The translations under genes were made by a program, and so were the position numbers. Source: Sulfurimonas sp. (GTDB taxonomy: Bacteria > Campylobacterota > Campylobacteria > Campylobacterales > Sulfurimonadaceae). From it: a DNA stretch of 50,192 nucleotides. The DNA lies in NCBI GenBank assembly GCA_026996295.1, contig JALWLL010000038.1, forward strand, positions 3,228-53,419. Reading direction: 5' to 3'. A model generated the notes under the pieces. The model was not told where the DNA came from. It saw only the letters and a program-made list of their open reading frames with translations, and searched no databases. Below, piece by piece: positions 25,194 through 33,867 of this stretch; position 1 is the stretch's first letter; each line of letters starts with the position of its first letter.

Positions 25194-26255
25194 ATGCAAG
25201 TAAATATTCCCCTGAAAAAAGTTGTTGATGACTCATACGATATAACGATAGATACACTTCCAAAGATCCATTTTGATACGAAAGTGGCTATTGTTAGCAA
25301 CCCTAAAGTAGCCGGGCTCCATTTAGGCTATCTTCTTTCAAAGATAAGTGCCAAAGAGCTTTATATAATTACCGTACCAGATGGTGAAGAGTACAAAAAC
25401 CAAGAGAGTATCGATATGATTTTGGAATCACTTTTCAATCACCGCTTTAACAGAAAATCTCTTCTTATAGCCTTTGGCGGTGGTGTGATAGGGGATATGA
25501 CGGGGTATGCTTCTAGTATTTATCAAAGGGGGATCGATTTTGTTCAGATCCCGACAACTTTGCTTTCTCAGGTTGATGCGAGTGTCGGCGGTAAAACAGG
25601 AATGAATAATAAATATGGCAAAAATCTTGTTGGTGCTTTTCATCAGCCACGGGCTGTGTATATAGATCCTTACTTTTTAACGACACTTCCTTCTCGTGAA
25701 TTTGGTGCGGGTGTTGCAGAGATTGTAAAAATGGCAGTCACTTTTAACAAAAGTTTTTTTGAATTTTTAGAAACAGCAGATCTGAACAATCAAGAAGTAC
25801 TTCAAGAAGCGATAAAACAAGCGGTACAAACAAAAGCAGATGTTGTTGCACAAGATGAAAAAGAGCATGGTTTACGTGCTGCACTCAACTATGGACACAC
25901 TTTTGGTCATGTTATAGAGAATGAAACAAAATATAAAAAATATCTTCATGGAGAAGCTGTAGCTATCGGTATGGTGATGGCCAATGAAACTTCTGTAAAA
26001 ATGGGTTTGATGCGTGCAGAGGAAGCACAGCGCATCAAAGCACTGCTTCAAAAGTATGATCTTCCAACCACATATACCATAGATGATGTTGAGGGTTTTT
26101 ATGAAACATTTTTCTTGGATAAAAAAAGCTCTGATTCAGCGATAACTTTTATTTTGCCTGTTGGGCTTGGTGGTGTAAAGATCACGGATAGATGTGATAA
26201 AGAGCTTATACTCTCAGTATTGCACCATTTTAGTGAACAAGATGAGGAAAATTAA
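25194..26255 (+). CDS. aroB: 3-dehydroquinate synthase
   Basis: AroB cyclises DAHP to 3-dehydroquinate, the second step of the shikimate pathway, using NAD+ and a metal. The 353-residue protein carries FGGGVIGDMTGYASSIYQRG, IPTTLLSQVDASVGGKTGMN and the metal-binding regions EIVKMAV, LNYGHTFGHVIE and LHGEAVAIGM. Length and order are normal. GGATAG precedes the ATG. It heads the string aroB-mscS-mtaB-ftsH-like, an order recalled from H. pylori (HP0283-HP0286) and C. jejuni (Cj1008c-Cj1005c). Its stop overlaps mscS by one base. Confidence 0.97.
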   Translation: MQVNIPLKKVVDDSYDITIDTLPKIHFDTKVAIVSNPKVAGLHLGYLLSKISAKELYIITVPDGEEYKNQESIDMILESLFNHRFNRKSLLIAFGGGVIGDMTGYASSIYQRGIDFVQIPTTLLSQVDASVGGKTGMNNKYGKNLVGAFHQPRAVYIDPYFLTTLPSREFGAGVAEIVKMAVTFNKSFFEFLETADLNNQEVLQEAIKQAVQTKADVVAQDEKEHGLRAALNYGHTFGHVIENETKYKKYLHGEAVAIGMVMANETSVKMGLMRAEEAQRIKALLQKYDLPTTYTIDDVEGFYETFFLDKKSSDSAITFILPVGLGGVKITDRCDKELILSVLHHFSEQDEEN

Positions 26256-27922
26256 TGAAAAAAATACTCCTTTTACTTCTTCTCATCTCCTCCGTAGTAC
26301 TCTCACAGGGGAATGTTACAACAGTATCCGCACCACAGGAAGAGCCCCCAAAAGAAACTCTGGATGCACAAGAGCTTGAGAAAATCGAGCTTGAAAAAGA
26401 GCGCCAGAGACAGCTTGAACTCTCCTCCTATCTTCAAAAACTTCAAGAGGTTGAGAACAAGATATCAGAAGAGAATGTCTGGATAAAGAGTTATGCTTCT
26501 TATTTAACTTCCATAGAAGTAAGAGAAGCATTGAAAAAAATCAAAAAAAGAATTGCTTATTTAAAGAAAAAAGGGAAAACCCCAAATGATATGGATGAAC
26601 TTGCAGCTCTAATTTCCAAAGAAAAAATCTTGACATCACAGATAGAAGCGCTCAAAAAAAGAGGTGATGCACCATTTTCAGAGCTTTTAACACCTTCTAA
26701 AATCGATGAAGTCCCAACCATCAGCAACCCTTTTGATATTTTTATGGGTATATCACTTGTCAAGACACTCAATGCTGATTTTGATGATTATGTGAAGAGA
26801 AAAGAGGAGTTGACAAATCTTATATCGCTTCTTCAACAAGAGCTTGAGATCTATAAAAATATTGCTCCTTTGGATAAAGAGAAAAAATACGCTCAAATAG
26901 CAAAAGACAAAGAGAAGCAACTCGAGAGACTTGAGACTGCACTTGATACTATAACGGTAACAGCAGAGGTGTATCAAAAACGCTTAGAACTTATAACACT
27001 CAATATCAATAAAGCTGTAGAAGAACAGATATGGGGCGTCATAAGAATCTCAGTTATAATCATCATTATCTTTGTGATCTTTTTTCTTATGCGTTTGGCA
27101 GTAAAGAAGTACATTACAGACAATGAACGTTTTTATATGGCAAATAAGATCATAACATTTGTCAATGTCACCATAGTGATCTTGATTCTGTTTTTTAGTT
27201 ACATTGAAAATGTCAGCTATCTCGTGACCATTTTAGGTTTTGCATCCGCCGGTATCGCCATCGCCATGAAAGACTGGTTCATGAGTATTTTGGGCTGGCT
27301 TGTGATTGTTTTTGGTGGGAGTATCCATGTGGGGGACAGAATCCGTGTCGATATGGACGGTATGCGTTATGTAGGTGATGTGATGGATATCTCGTTGCTT
27401 CGTATGACCATACTTGAAGATATAACATTGACCTCTATTACACAAAACAGACGTGCGGGAAGGATCATCTTTATACCAAACAATTATGTGTTTACACATA
27501 TGATCGCAAACTATACGCACTCCTCACTGAAAACTGTTTGGGATGGTGTCAAGATCACCATAACATTTGACTCTAACCATAAAAAAGCGATGCACCTTGT
27601 CAAGGAGATAACAAAAAAATTCTCTAAAGGATACACCGATATTACACGGAAACAACTCAATAAGCTTAGACACCACTACAGCTTGAAAAACACAAATGTG
27701 GAGCCGAGGATTTTTTCTTTTATAGAACCTAACGGTATCGATATAGAAGCGTGGTACTTAACAAATGCATATGCAACGTTAACACTCAGAAGTGTGATCT
27801 CTACAGAGATCATAGATGCTTTTAATGCCGAAGATGACATAACCATTGCATACCCAACACAAAAACTTCATGTTTCTATGAAAAGTGAAGAACCTGCAAA
27901 ACATGCACATGAGATTGTTTAG
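26255..27922 (+). CDS. MscS-family mechanosensitive ion channel
   Basis: 555 residues. A signal peptide (about 1-20) is followed by a long periplasmic coiled-coil region (about 30-235). Three membrane helices follow (about 262-285, 300-322, 325-350). The pore helix and beta domain are the MscS hallmark: GFASAGIAIAMKDWFMSILGW, then GGSIHVGDRIRVDMDG. A C-terminal alpha/beta domain ends near residue 540. The channel opens on membrane tension and releases solutes under osmotic downshift. The long extracytoplasmic region makes it a larger MscS type, nearer to MscK/MscM than to E. coli MscS. It is translationally coupled to aroB and abuts mtaB. Confidence 0.92.
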   Translation: MKKILLLLLLISSVVLSQGNVTTVSAPQEEPPKETLDAQELEKIELEKERQRQLELSSYLQKLQEVENKISEENVWIKSYASYLTSIEVREALKKIKKRIAYLKKKGKTPNDMDELAALISKEKILTSQIEALKKRGDAPFSELLTPSKIDEVPTISNPFDIFMGISLVKTLNADFDDYVKRKEELTNLISLLQQELEIYKNIAPLDKEKKYAQIAKDKEKQLERLETALDTITVTAEVYQKRLELITLNINKAVEEQIWGVIRISVIIIIIFVIFFLMRLAVKKYITDNERFYMANKIITFVNVTIVILILFFSYIENVSYLVTILGFASAGIAIAMKDWFMSILGWLVIVFGGSIHVGDRIRVDMDGMRYVGDVMDISLLRMTILEDITLTSITQNRRAGRIIFIPNNYVFTHMIANYTHSSLKTVWDGVKITITFDSNHKKAMHLVKEITKKFSKGYTDITRKQLNKLRHHYSLKNTNVEPRIFSFIEPNGIDIEAWYLTNAYATLTLRSVISTEIIDAFNAEDDITIAYPTQKLHVSMKSEEPAKHAHEIV

Positions 27923-29170
27923 ATGAAGAAAAAAGTATTTTTTAAAACCTTTGGATGTAGAACCAATGTATATGATTCGCAGGTGATGATGAGCTCTATG
28001 CGGGAGTATGAAGTAACAGAAAATGAGTCAGAAGCCGATGCTATTGTTATCAACTCCTGCACTGTTACAAACGGAGCCGATACCCATGTACGTTCTTATA
28101 TCTCCCATGTAGAAAAAACAAGCGGGGCAAAAGTGTTTTTAACCGGATGTGGAGCCCATACAAAAGGGGAATCCCTTTTAAAAGAAAATCGTGTGCATGG
28201 AGTGTTCGGACAAAGCGAAAAAGAGAAAATCGATTTTATGCTTTCTCAGGAAAAACCGTTTTATGATCCGGGTGATTTGAACCATATAGATGAGACGGTA
28301 GTTGATGACTTTATAGGCAAAAGCAGGGCGTTTATAAAGATCCAAGAGGGGTGTAGTTTTCGTTGCTCTTATTGTATTATCCCTTTTGTACGCGGTGATG
28401 CCAGAAGTATGAATGAGCAGAAGATACTTGAGCAGATATCACGGCTTGCACTCAATGGTTTTGGAGAATTTATTTTGACCGGAACAAATGTCGGAAGTTA
28501 CGGTCAGGGAAGTGGTACTTCTATAGCAAAACTGATGAAAAAAATATCTCAGATACGTGGAGTAAGGCGCATACGCATAGGAAGTGTCGAGCCCATACAG
28601 ATCGGTGATGAGTTTAAAGAGATCCTTGATGAACCATGGCTTGAAAAACATTTGCATATAGCCCTGCAACACACTTCTGTAAAAATGCTTAAGTTGATGA
28701 ACAGAAGAAATGTATATAAGCAGGACAAAGAGCTGTTTGAGTTTTTAGCAGAGAAAGGTTTTGCCATAGGTACAGACTTTATCACAGGTTTTCCGGGGGA
28801 GAGTGAAGAGTTATGGAGAGAAGCTATGAACAATGCAAAGGCATTACCTTTGACACATCTGCACGCCTTTACATACTCCAAACGCGATGGTACACCGGCA
28901 GCTGTGATGAAACCTGAGGTGAATGGTAAGATTGCAAAAGCAAGGTTACATGAACTTGAAGCATTAGTGGAGCAAAAAAACTTTGCGTTTAGAAATAGCC
29001 GTAAAACACAACTACAGGTACTTGTTGAGAAGGAGAAAGATGGTCTTTTTTATGGACTTGATCAGTACTTCAATAAGATAATCATAGAATCCAAAGAAGA
29101 TCTTCTTGGCAACTGGATCAATATTGAAAACTATGAAGTCAAGGGAGATGCCAATTATGCTAGAGTCTAA
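27923..29170 (+). CDS. mtaB: tRNA t6A37 methylthiotransferase MtaB
   Basis: MtaB adds a methylthio group to t6A at tRNA position 37. The 415-residue protein has the N-terminal MTTase domain (TFGCRTNVYDSQ-like start, then NSCTVTN and LTGCGAHTKG, supplying the three cysteines of the auxiliary cluster). The radical-SAM core follows, with EGCSFRCSYCIIPFVRG (CxxxCxxC). ITGFPGESEE and HLHAFTYSKRDGTPA fit MtaB better than MiaB. A short TRAM-like tail ends the protein. The ATG follows the mscS stop directly, and the FtsH-like gene starts 14 bases inside its end. Confidence 0.93.
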   Translation: MKKKVFFKTFGCRTNVYDSQVMMSSMREYEVTENESEADAIVINSCTVTNGADTHVRSYISHVEKTSGAKVFLTGCGAHTKGESLLKENRVHGVFGQSEKEKIDFMLSQEKPFYDPGDLNHIDETVVDDFIGKSRAFIKIQEGCSFRCSYCIIPFVRGDARSMNEQKILEQISRLALNGFGEFILTGTNVGSYGQGSGTSIAKLMKKISQIRGVRRIRIGSVEPIQIGDEFKEILDEPWLEKHLHIALQHTSVKMLKLMNRRNVYKQDKELFEFLAEKGFAIGTDFITGFPGESEELWREAMNNAKALPLTHLHAFTYSKRDGTPAAVMKPEVNGKIAKARLHELEALVEQKNFAFRNSRKTQLQVLVEKEKDGLFYGLDQYFNKIIIESKEDLLGNWINIENYEVKGDANYARV

Positions 29171-30800
29171 AACAAATCGTATTGCACTGTATGTGTCCGC
29201 CTTTGTTGTTGTTGCGCTTATTCTTTTTGCCGCACTCAGAGATAATGCAGATCCTATTACCCTTAAAGAGGCGACCAAGTTGTTAAGTGAACATCAGGTT
29301 AAGGATGTTATTGCAACAAAAGAGTATGTATATCTTAAAACTTCGGATAACTTTTATAAAATTGCATCTTCGCAAGTAAATCCGAAAATGTTTATAGACT
29401 ATAAAGTTGAGATACAAACCGGATCGAGTATTATTGTTTATATATTGTTTTTGATTTTATTTTTAGGTCTTGGAACACTCCTTTATAGATGGTGGCAAAA
29501 ACGGGAGTCTTATCCAAGTACTCACAATCTTTCTGAGTCATCTTCTTTACTTCCACAAAACAGCTCAAGTATCGAGCCTATCAAAAGTGATGTTACATTT
29601 GATGATATCGGTGGTATCTCTGATGTAAAAATAGAACTTGAAGAGATCATAGACTTTATGAAAAATCCCAAAAGGTACAAAAATTTTGGAGCAAGAATGC
29701 CTAGAGGAGTTCTTTTAGTAGGACCTCCAGGCGTTGGTAAAACTATGATAGCAAAAGCGGTGGCACATGAAGCGGGTGTGCCGTTTTACTACCAAAGTGG
29801 TGCCTCTTTTGTTCAGATATATGTAGGAATGGGAGCCAAAAGAGTGCATGAGCTCTTTTCGGCTGCAAAAAAGAACTCACCCTCTATTATTTTTATTGAT
29901 GAGATCGATGCTGTAGGTAAAAAAAGAGACGGTCAACGTAATGATGAAAGAGAAGCTACACTCAATCAGCTTCTGACAGAGATGGATGGTTTTGAAGGTT
30001 CAAGCGGAGTGATTGTACTGGCTGCTACCAACAAAATTGATGTGCTTGATTCTGCACTCTTGCGTGCAGGAAGGTTTGACCGTAGAATATTTGTAGAGCT
30101 TCCAACCAAAAAAGAGAGAGAGTCCATACTCTCAAAATATTTGCAAAAGGTACCGCATGAACTTGACGTAAAAGCTGTTGCCAATATGACAGTCGGCTTT
30201 AACGGTGCGGCGCTTGCTGCATTGGTCAACGAGGCAGCACTTCTTTCTTTGAGAGAAAATGATTTTCAGGTAACGATTGAGCATTTTCACCATGTAAAAG
30301 ATAAAGTGATGTTTGGAAAGAAAAAACTAAAAATGTTAAGCGATGAGCAAAAAAAATATCGTATAACGTATCAGTCAGGCAAGGTGCTCAGTGCTACATA
30401 CTTTGATCTGCCGTTTGAGAAGCTGATGCTCTCCAATGAAAAACTCACGCCAAATGTAGATGAGCCACTGATTAAGCATGAACTTGAATCAAGAATAAAA
30501 ATGCATTTAGCCGGTATAGTTGCTTGTTCTATAAAATACAATGAACACTCCAGTAGTGCCAAAGATGACCTTGATGAAGCAAAAGAGCTCATCGAAAAAA
30601 TGATTAACAAGTATGGTATGGGAAGTTCTTTAATATCTTCACAAGCGGAAGAGGAAGTGATTATGAACAGGCTTTACGGTGAGTGTACGGTGCTGCTTGA
30701 AAAGATGAGTCATGTGATGCAGTCGATCGAAAAAATCTTGTATGAGAGAGAAAGCATAACAAAATCAGAGGTTAAAAAATTAATAAATGAAGTTCTTTAG
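29157..30800 (+). CDS. FtsH-like membrane AAA+ ATPase lacking the protease zinc motif
   Basis: 547 residues in the FtsH layout. It has a membrane helix (about 9-27), a short periplasmic domain, a second helix (about 91-110), then the AAA+ module with Walker A GPPGVGKT (189-196), Walker B IIFIDE (244-249) and the arginine-finger block RAGRFDR (303-309). In the C-terminal M41-like region, the position of HEXXH reads YQSGKV (405-410), so both His and the Glu are lost, while the later Asp (KDDLDEA) remains. It is therefore probably an unfolding or chaperone ATPase rather than a protease. The start is ATG 29157, with GGGAG 9 bases upstream. It overlaps mtaB by 14 bases and bioV by 14. Confidence 0.88.
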   Translation: MLESKTNRIALYVSAFVVVALILFAALRDNADPITLKEATKLLSEHQVKDVIATKEYVYLKTSDNFYKIASSQVNPKMFIDYKVEIQTGSSIIVYILFLILFLGLGTLLYRWWQKRESYPSTHNLSESSSLLPQNSSSIEPIKSDVTFDDIGGISDVKIELEEIIDFMKNPKRYKNFGARMPRGVLLVGPPGVGKTMIAKAVAHEAGVPFYYQSGASFVQIYVGMGAKRVHELFSAAKKNSPSIIFIDEIDAVGKKRDGQRNDEREATLNQLLTEMDGFEGSSGVIVLAATNKIDVLDSALLRAGRFDRRIFVELPTKKERESILSKYLQKVPHELDVKAVANMTVGFNGAALAALVNEAALLSLRENDFQVTIEHFHHVKDKVMFGKKKLKMLSDEQKKYRITYQSGKVLSATYFDLPFEKLMLSNEKLTPNVDEPLIKHELESRIKMHLAGIVACSIKYNEHSSSAKDDLDEAKELIEKMINKYGMGSSLISSQAEEEVIMNRLYGECTVLLEKMSHVMQSIEKILYERESITKSEVKKLINEVL

Positions 30801-31308
30801 CGGTTTTTCGTTGCAAAATGAGTCTTACCTTTTTCAGAGGTATAGAGATGATTCACACTATTGCGTTGGCGGCTTTAGTTATGGAGCTATTAAGGCTTTA
30901 CGCTATGCTCAAGAACAGCTCAAAAACAACAAACGTCTTGATAGAGTACAACTCTTTTCGCCTGCTTTTTTTCAAGGCACTTCTGAAAAGTTCAAGCGAT
31001 TACAACTGCTTTCTTATAAGAAAAACAAAGAGCTGTATTTAAAAACATTTATCAAAAGCTGTTTTAAGCCTTATGAGCACAAAATAGTGCAACACTCTCA
31101 CTCAAGTTATGAAGAACTAGAAGAGCTGCTGTATTATGTATGGGATGAAAAAGTGCTAGAGGATTTAGTATCTCAGGGAGTTGTTATAGAAGTATATCTT
31201 GGGGCTAAAGACAACATCATAGAAGCGAGCAGGGCAAAAGAATTTTTTTTAGAGTATTCCTGCGTTACCCTGATACAAGAAGCAAACCATTTTTTACAAA
31301 CAAACTAA
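30787..31308 (+). CDS. bioV: pimeloyl-ACP methyl ester esterase BioV
   Basis: A 173-residue minimal alpha/beta hydrolase. VGGFSYGA holds the nucleophile Ser31, KDN gives Asp142, and EANHFL gives His168, a complete catalytic triad in the expected order. The start [12 protein letters not shown] and the small size match BioV of Helicobacter and relatives, which removes the methyl ester from pimeloyl-ACP to end the synthesis of the biotin precursor. No other biotin gene is in the window. It overlaps the FtsH-like gene by 14 bases. A different small esterase cannot be excluded, since the family call rests on recollection of the BioV type. Confidence 0.75.
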   Translation: MKFFSGFSLQNESYLFQRYRDDSHYCVGGFSYGAIKALRYAQEQLKNNKRLDRVQLFSPAFFQGTSEKFKRLQLLSYKKNKELYLKTFIKSCFKPYEHKIVQHSHSSYEELEELLYYVWDEKVLEDLVSQGVVIEVYLGAKDNIIEASRAKEFFLEYSCVTLIQEANHFLQTN

Positions 31309-31325
31309 TACAAAAAGGAGATAAT

Positions 31326-31859
31326 TTGAGTGAAATAAAAATAGGTGTTATAACGGCAAGCGATCGTGCAAGCAAGGGGATATATGAAGATATTTCCGGT
31401 GTAGCGATTCAAGATACTATGAAAGAGTACTTGGAGAGTGATTTTGAGATTGTTTATAGATGTATTCCCGATGAGCAGGATATACTAGAGCGTACTATGA
31501 TCGAGCTTTGTGATGATGAGGGGTGTTGTCTTGTGGTTACCACAGGTGGCACAGGTCCCGCACTGCGTGACGTGACTCCAGAAGCCACTGAAAATGTATG
31601 TCAAAAGATGATGCCAGGATTTGGCGAGCTTATGAGACAGGTTTCTTTACAGTATGTTCCAACGGCGATATTGTCGCGTCAAAGTGCAGGGATACGAGGC
31701 AAATCTCTTATTATCAACCTTCCCGGAAAACCGAAGTCGATTCGCGAGTGTTTAGATGCGGTATTTCCGGCAGTGCCATACTGCATAGATCTTATAGAGG
31801 GTCCATTTATGGTCACTAATGAAAATGTTATAAAGGCATTTAGACCAAAGGTAAAATAA
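31326..31859 (+). CDS. mogA: molybdopterin adenylyltransferase MogA
   Basis: MogA adenylates molybdopterin before molybdate insertion in molybdenum-cofactor synthesis. The 177-residue protein has GVITASDRASKGIYEDISG, the TTGGTGPALRDVTPEAT substrate-binding block, ILSRQSAGIRGKSLIINLPGKP (read in parts) and AVPYCIDLIEGPF. This pattern is of the MogA rather than MoaB type. The start is TTG 31326-31328, supported by AAAGGAG 6 bases before it. It lies 17 bases after bioV and 77 bases before katA. Confidence 0.93.
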   Translation: MSEIKIGVITASDRASKGIYEDISGVAIQDTMKEYLESDFEIVYRCIPDEQDILERTMIELCDDEGCCLVVTTGGTGPALRDVTPEATENVCQKMMPGFGELMRQVSLQYVPTAILSRQSAGIRGKSLIINLPGKPKSIRECLDAVFPAVPYCIDLIEGPFMVTNENVIKAFRPKVK

Positions 31860-31866
31860 TTACTAA

Positions 31867-31880
31867 ATAATAATAATTAT
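31867..31880. promoter_or_regulatory. possible PerR/Fur-like box upstream of katA
   Basis: The sequence ATAATAATAATTAT is palindromic in 12 of 14 positions and lies 57 bases before the katA start. Catalase genes of this phylum are commonly under PerR or Fur control, whose boxes are AT-rich palindromes. In so AT-rich a genome the match alone is weak. Confidence 0.35.
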
Positions 31881-31930
31881 CCCTTAAGGAGTATTGCAAT
31901 ATAGTTTTGTAATAAAAATATTATAAGGGA
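31880..31930 (+). promoter_or_regulatory. katA leader inverted repeat that masks the ribosome-binding site
   Basis: TCCCTTA at 31880-31886 is the exact complement of TAAGGGA at 31924-31930, and AAGGGA (31925-31930) is the ribosome-binding site, 6 bases before the katA ATG. Inside it, ATTGCAA (31893-31899) can pair with 31907-31913 with one G-T pair. Together they could fold into a two-part hairpin covering the binding site. A possible TATAGT at 31900-31905 could instead start transcription inside the repeat, in which case the left arm would be present only in longer transcripts. Confidence 0.4.
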
Positions 31931-31936
31931 CTTATT

Positions 31937-33364
31937 ATGAAACAGCTTACATCAACAGCAGGCAACCCAATAGGGGACAATCAGAACTCATTAACGGCAG
32001 GAGAAAATGGTCCTGTTTTAATGCAAGATTATTACTTGATCGAAAAACTTGCACACCAAAACAGAGAACGTATTCCAGAAAGAGCCGTCCATGCCAAAGG
32101 TTCGGCTGCTCATGGAAAGCTCACTATCACACATGATATTACCCAATACACCAAAGCAGATATATTTTCAGAAGTAGGCAAAGAAACTCCACTGTTTTTG
32201 CGTTTTTCAACAGTTGCCGGTGAAAAAGGAGCTGCTGATGCTGAGAGGGATGTTCGCGGATTTGCAATCAAGTTCTATACTCAAGAGGGGAACTGGGATT
32301 TGGTCGGAAACAATACCCCGGTATTTTTTATTGGGGATCCCTATAAGTTCCCCGATTTTATCCATACGCAAAAAAGAGATCCAAAAACCAATATGAGAAG
32401 CAATAGCGCTATGTGGGATTTTTGGTCTAAACATCCTGAGAGTCTCCATCAAACAACCATATTGTTTTCAGATCGCGGCTTGCCTACAAGCTACAGACAT
32501 ATCAATGGATATGGTTCACACACCTATAGCTTTATAAACCATAACAATGAAAGGTTTTGGATCAAGTTTCACTTTAAAACGCAACAGGGTATCAAAACGA
32601 TGACAAATGAAGAAGCAGGTGCAGTTATTGCCAAAGATAGAGAAAGCGCACAAAGAGATCTTTATGAAGCGATAGAAAATGGGAACTACCCAAAATGGGA
32701 TATGAAAATACAGATCATGACGCAAGAGCAAGCACAAAATCATGCAGATAATCCTTTTGATGTAACAAAAGTTTGGTCACATAAAGATTTTCCACTTATT
32801 GATGTGGGTGTTTTGGAGTTAAACAAAAATCCAAATAACTATTTTAATGAAGTGGAACAGGCCTCATTCAGCCCTTCAAACACAGTGCCAGGAATAGGTC
32901 TCTCTCCAGATAAAATGTTGCAAGCCAGAGCCTTTTCATATCCGGATGCACACAGGTATAGAGTTGGAACGCATTATGAGATGCTACCAATAAACAGACC
33001 CTTAAATGAGGTGGCCAATTATCATGCTGATGGTGCAATGAACTTTGGTGATATTCACAAAGAAAATGGAGTCAATTATGAGCCAAACAGTTTTGGGGGT
33101 CCAAAAGAAAACCATATCTATGATGAACCGGCCATAGAGTTGCACGGCGATGCTACAAGATATGACAGAACTCTCAACAACGACTACTTCAAACAACCAA
33201 GAGATCTGTTTCATTTGATGAGTAAAGAGCAAAAGCAACAACTTTTTTGCAATATAGCAGCTTCCATGGAAGGTGTGCAACAAAGTATCATTGATGAACA
33301 AATGAAGCTTTATGAGCAGGTTTCACCTGAGTATGCAAAGGGTGTTAAAGAGGCTTTGGGATGA
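31937..33364 (+). CDS. katA: catalase (small-subunit, haem)
   Basis: This enzyme disproportionates hydrogen peroxide. The 475-residue monofunctional catalase has catalytic His52 in [12 protein letters not shown], Asn125 in [10 protein letters not shown] and the haem-ligand Tyr in [25 protein letters not shown] and the NDPYKFP-like [15 protein letters not shown] are conserved. Its size places it in the small-subunit, clade 3 type used by Helicobacter and Campylobacter. No signal peptide is seen, so it is cytoplasmic or exported without one. The downstream ankyrin gene overlaps it by 4 bases. Confidence 0.98.
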   Translation: MKQLTSTAGNPIGDNQNSLTAGENGPVLMQDYYLIEKLAHQNRERIPERAVHAKGSAAHGKLTITHDITQYTKADIFSEVGKETPLFLRFSTVAGEKGAADAERDVRGFAIKFYTQEGNWDLVGNNTPVFFIGDPYKFPDFIHTQKRDPKTNMRSNSAMWDFWSKHPESLHQTTILFSDRGLPTSYRHINGYGSHTYSFINHNNERFWIKFHFKTQQGIKTMTNEEAGAVIAKDRESAQRDLYEAIENGNYPKWDMKIQIMTQEQAQNHADNPFDVTKVWSHKDFPLIDVGVLELNKNPNNYFNEVEQASFSPSNTVPGIGLSPDKMLQARAFSYPDAHRYRVGTHYEMLPINRPLNEVANYHADGAMNFGDIHKENGVNYEPNSFGGPKENHIYDEPAIELHGDATRYDRTLNNDYFKQPRDLFHLMSKEQKQQLFCNIAASMEGVQQSIIDEQMKLYEQVSPEYAKGVKEALG

Positions 33365-33858
33365 GTATCAACATCACTGAAGAAGAGGAGCAAAGGTATG
33401 CTCAGCTTCAACTGATAGCTCTCAATTTTGCAAGAGACGGTAATACGCAAGAACTCAAAAAAATGCTTGATTATGGTATGAATGTCAATCTCTGTACACA
33501 TAACAATGATACACTTTTGATGCTTAGCTCATATAAAGGGCATCTTGAGCTCACAAAAATGCTTTTAGAATACGGAGCAGACATCAACAGAGTCAACAGT
33601 AGAGGGCAAAGCCCACTTGAAGGGGTTTGCTTTAAAGGTGATCTTGAAATGCTTAAGCTCCTTATTCAACATGGTGCTGAGCATAAGGGAAGAGCAATGA
33701 TGTACGCATCTATTTTTGGTAACAAAGATATTGTGCTGTATTTACAAAGCCTCGATGCAAGTTCTGCTTCATCTAAGTTTTTAGGTATAAGATTTGAATA
33801 TATAGCAGCTTTTACAAGTGGTGTCAGATCTCTTTTTTTTAAAAAACAAACAGCATAA
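33361..33858 (+). CDS. ankyrin-repeat protein coupled to catalase
   Basis: 165 residues with three to four ankyrin repeats at about 20-125, seen in [29 protein letters not shown] and [24 protein letters not shown] (both read in parts). No signal peptide. The start overlaps the katA stop (ATGA). The same arrangement occurs in C. jejuni (katA followed by Cj1386), where the ankyrin protein is reported to help haem reach catalase; that role is likely here too. The last 40 residues are not repeat-like and end in lysines. Confidence 0.9.
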   Translation: MSINITEEEEQRYAQLQLIALNFARDGNTQELKKMLDYGMNVNLCTHNNDTLLMLSSYKGHLELTKMLLEYGADINRVNSRGQSPLEGVCFKGDLEMLKLLIQHGAEHKGRAMMYASIFGNKDIVLYLQSLDASSASSKFLGIRFEYIAAFTSGVRSLFFKKQTA

Positions 33859-33867
33859 GCAAGCTAT

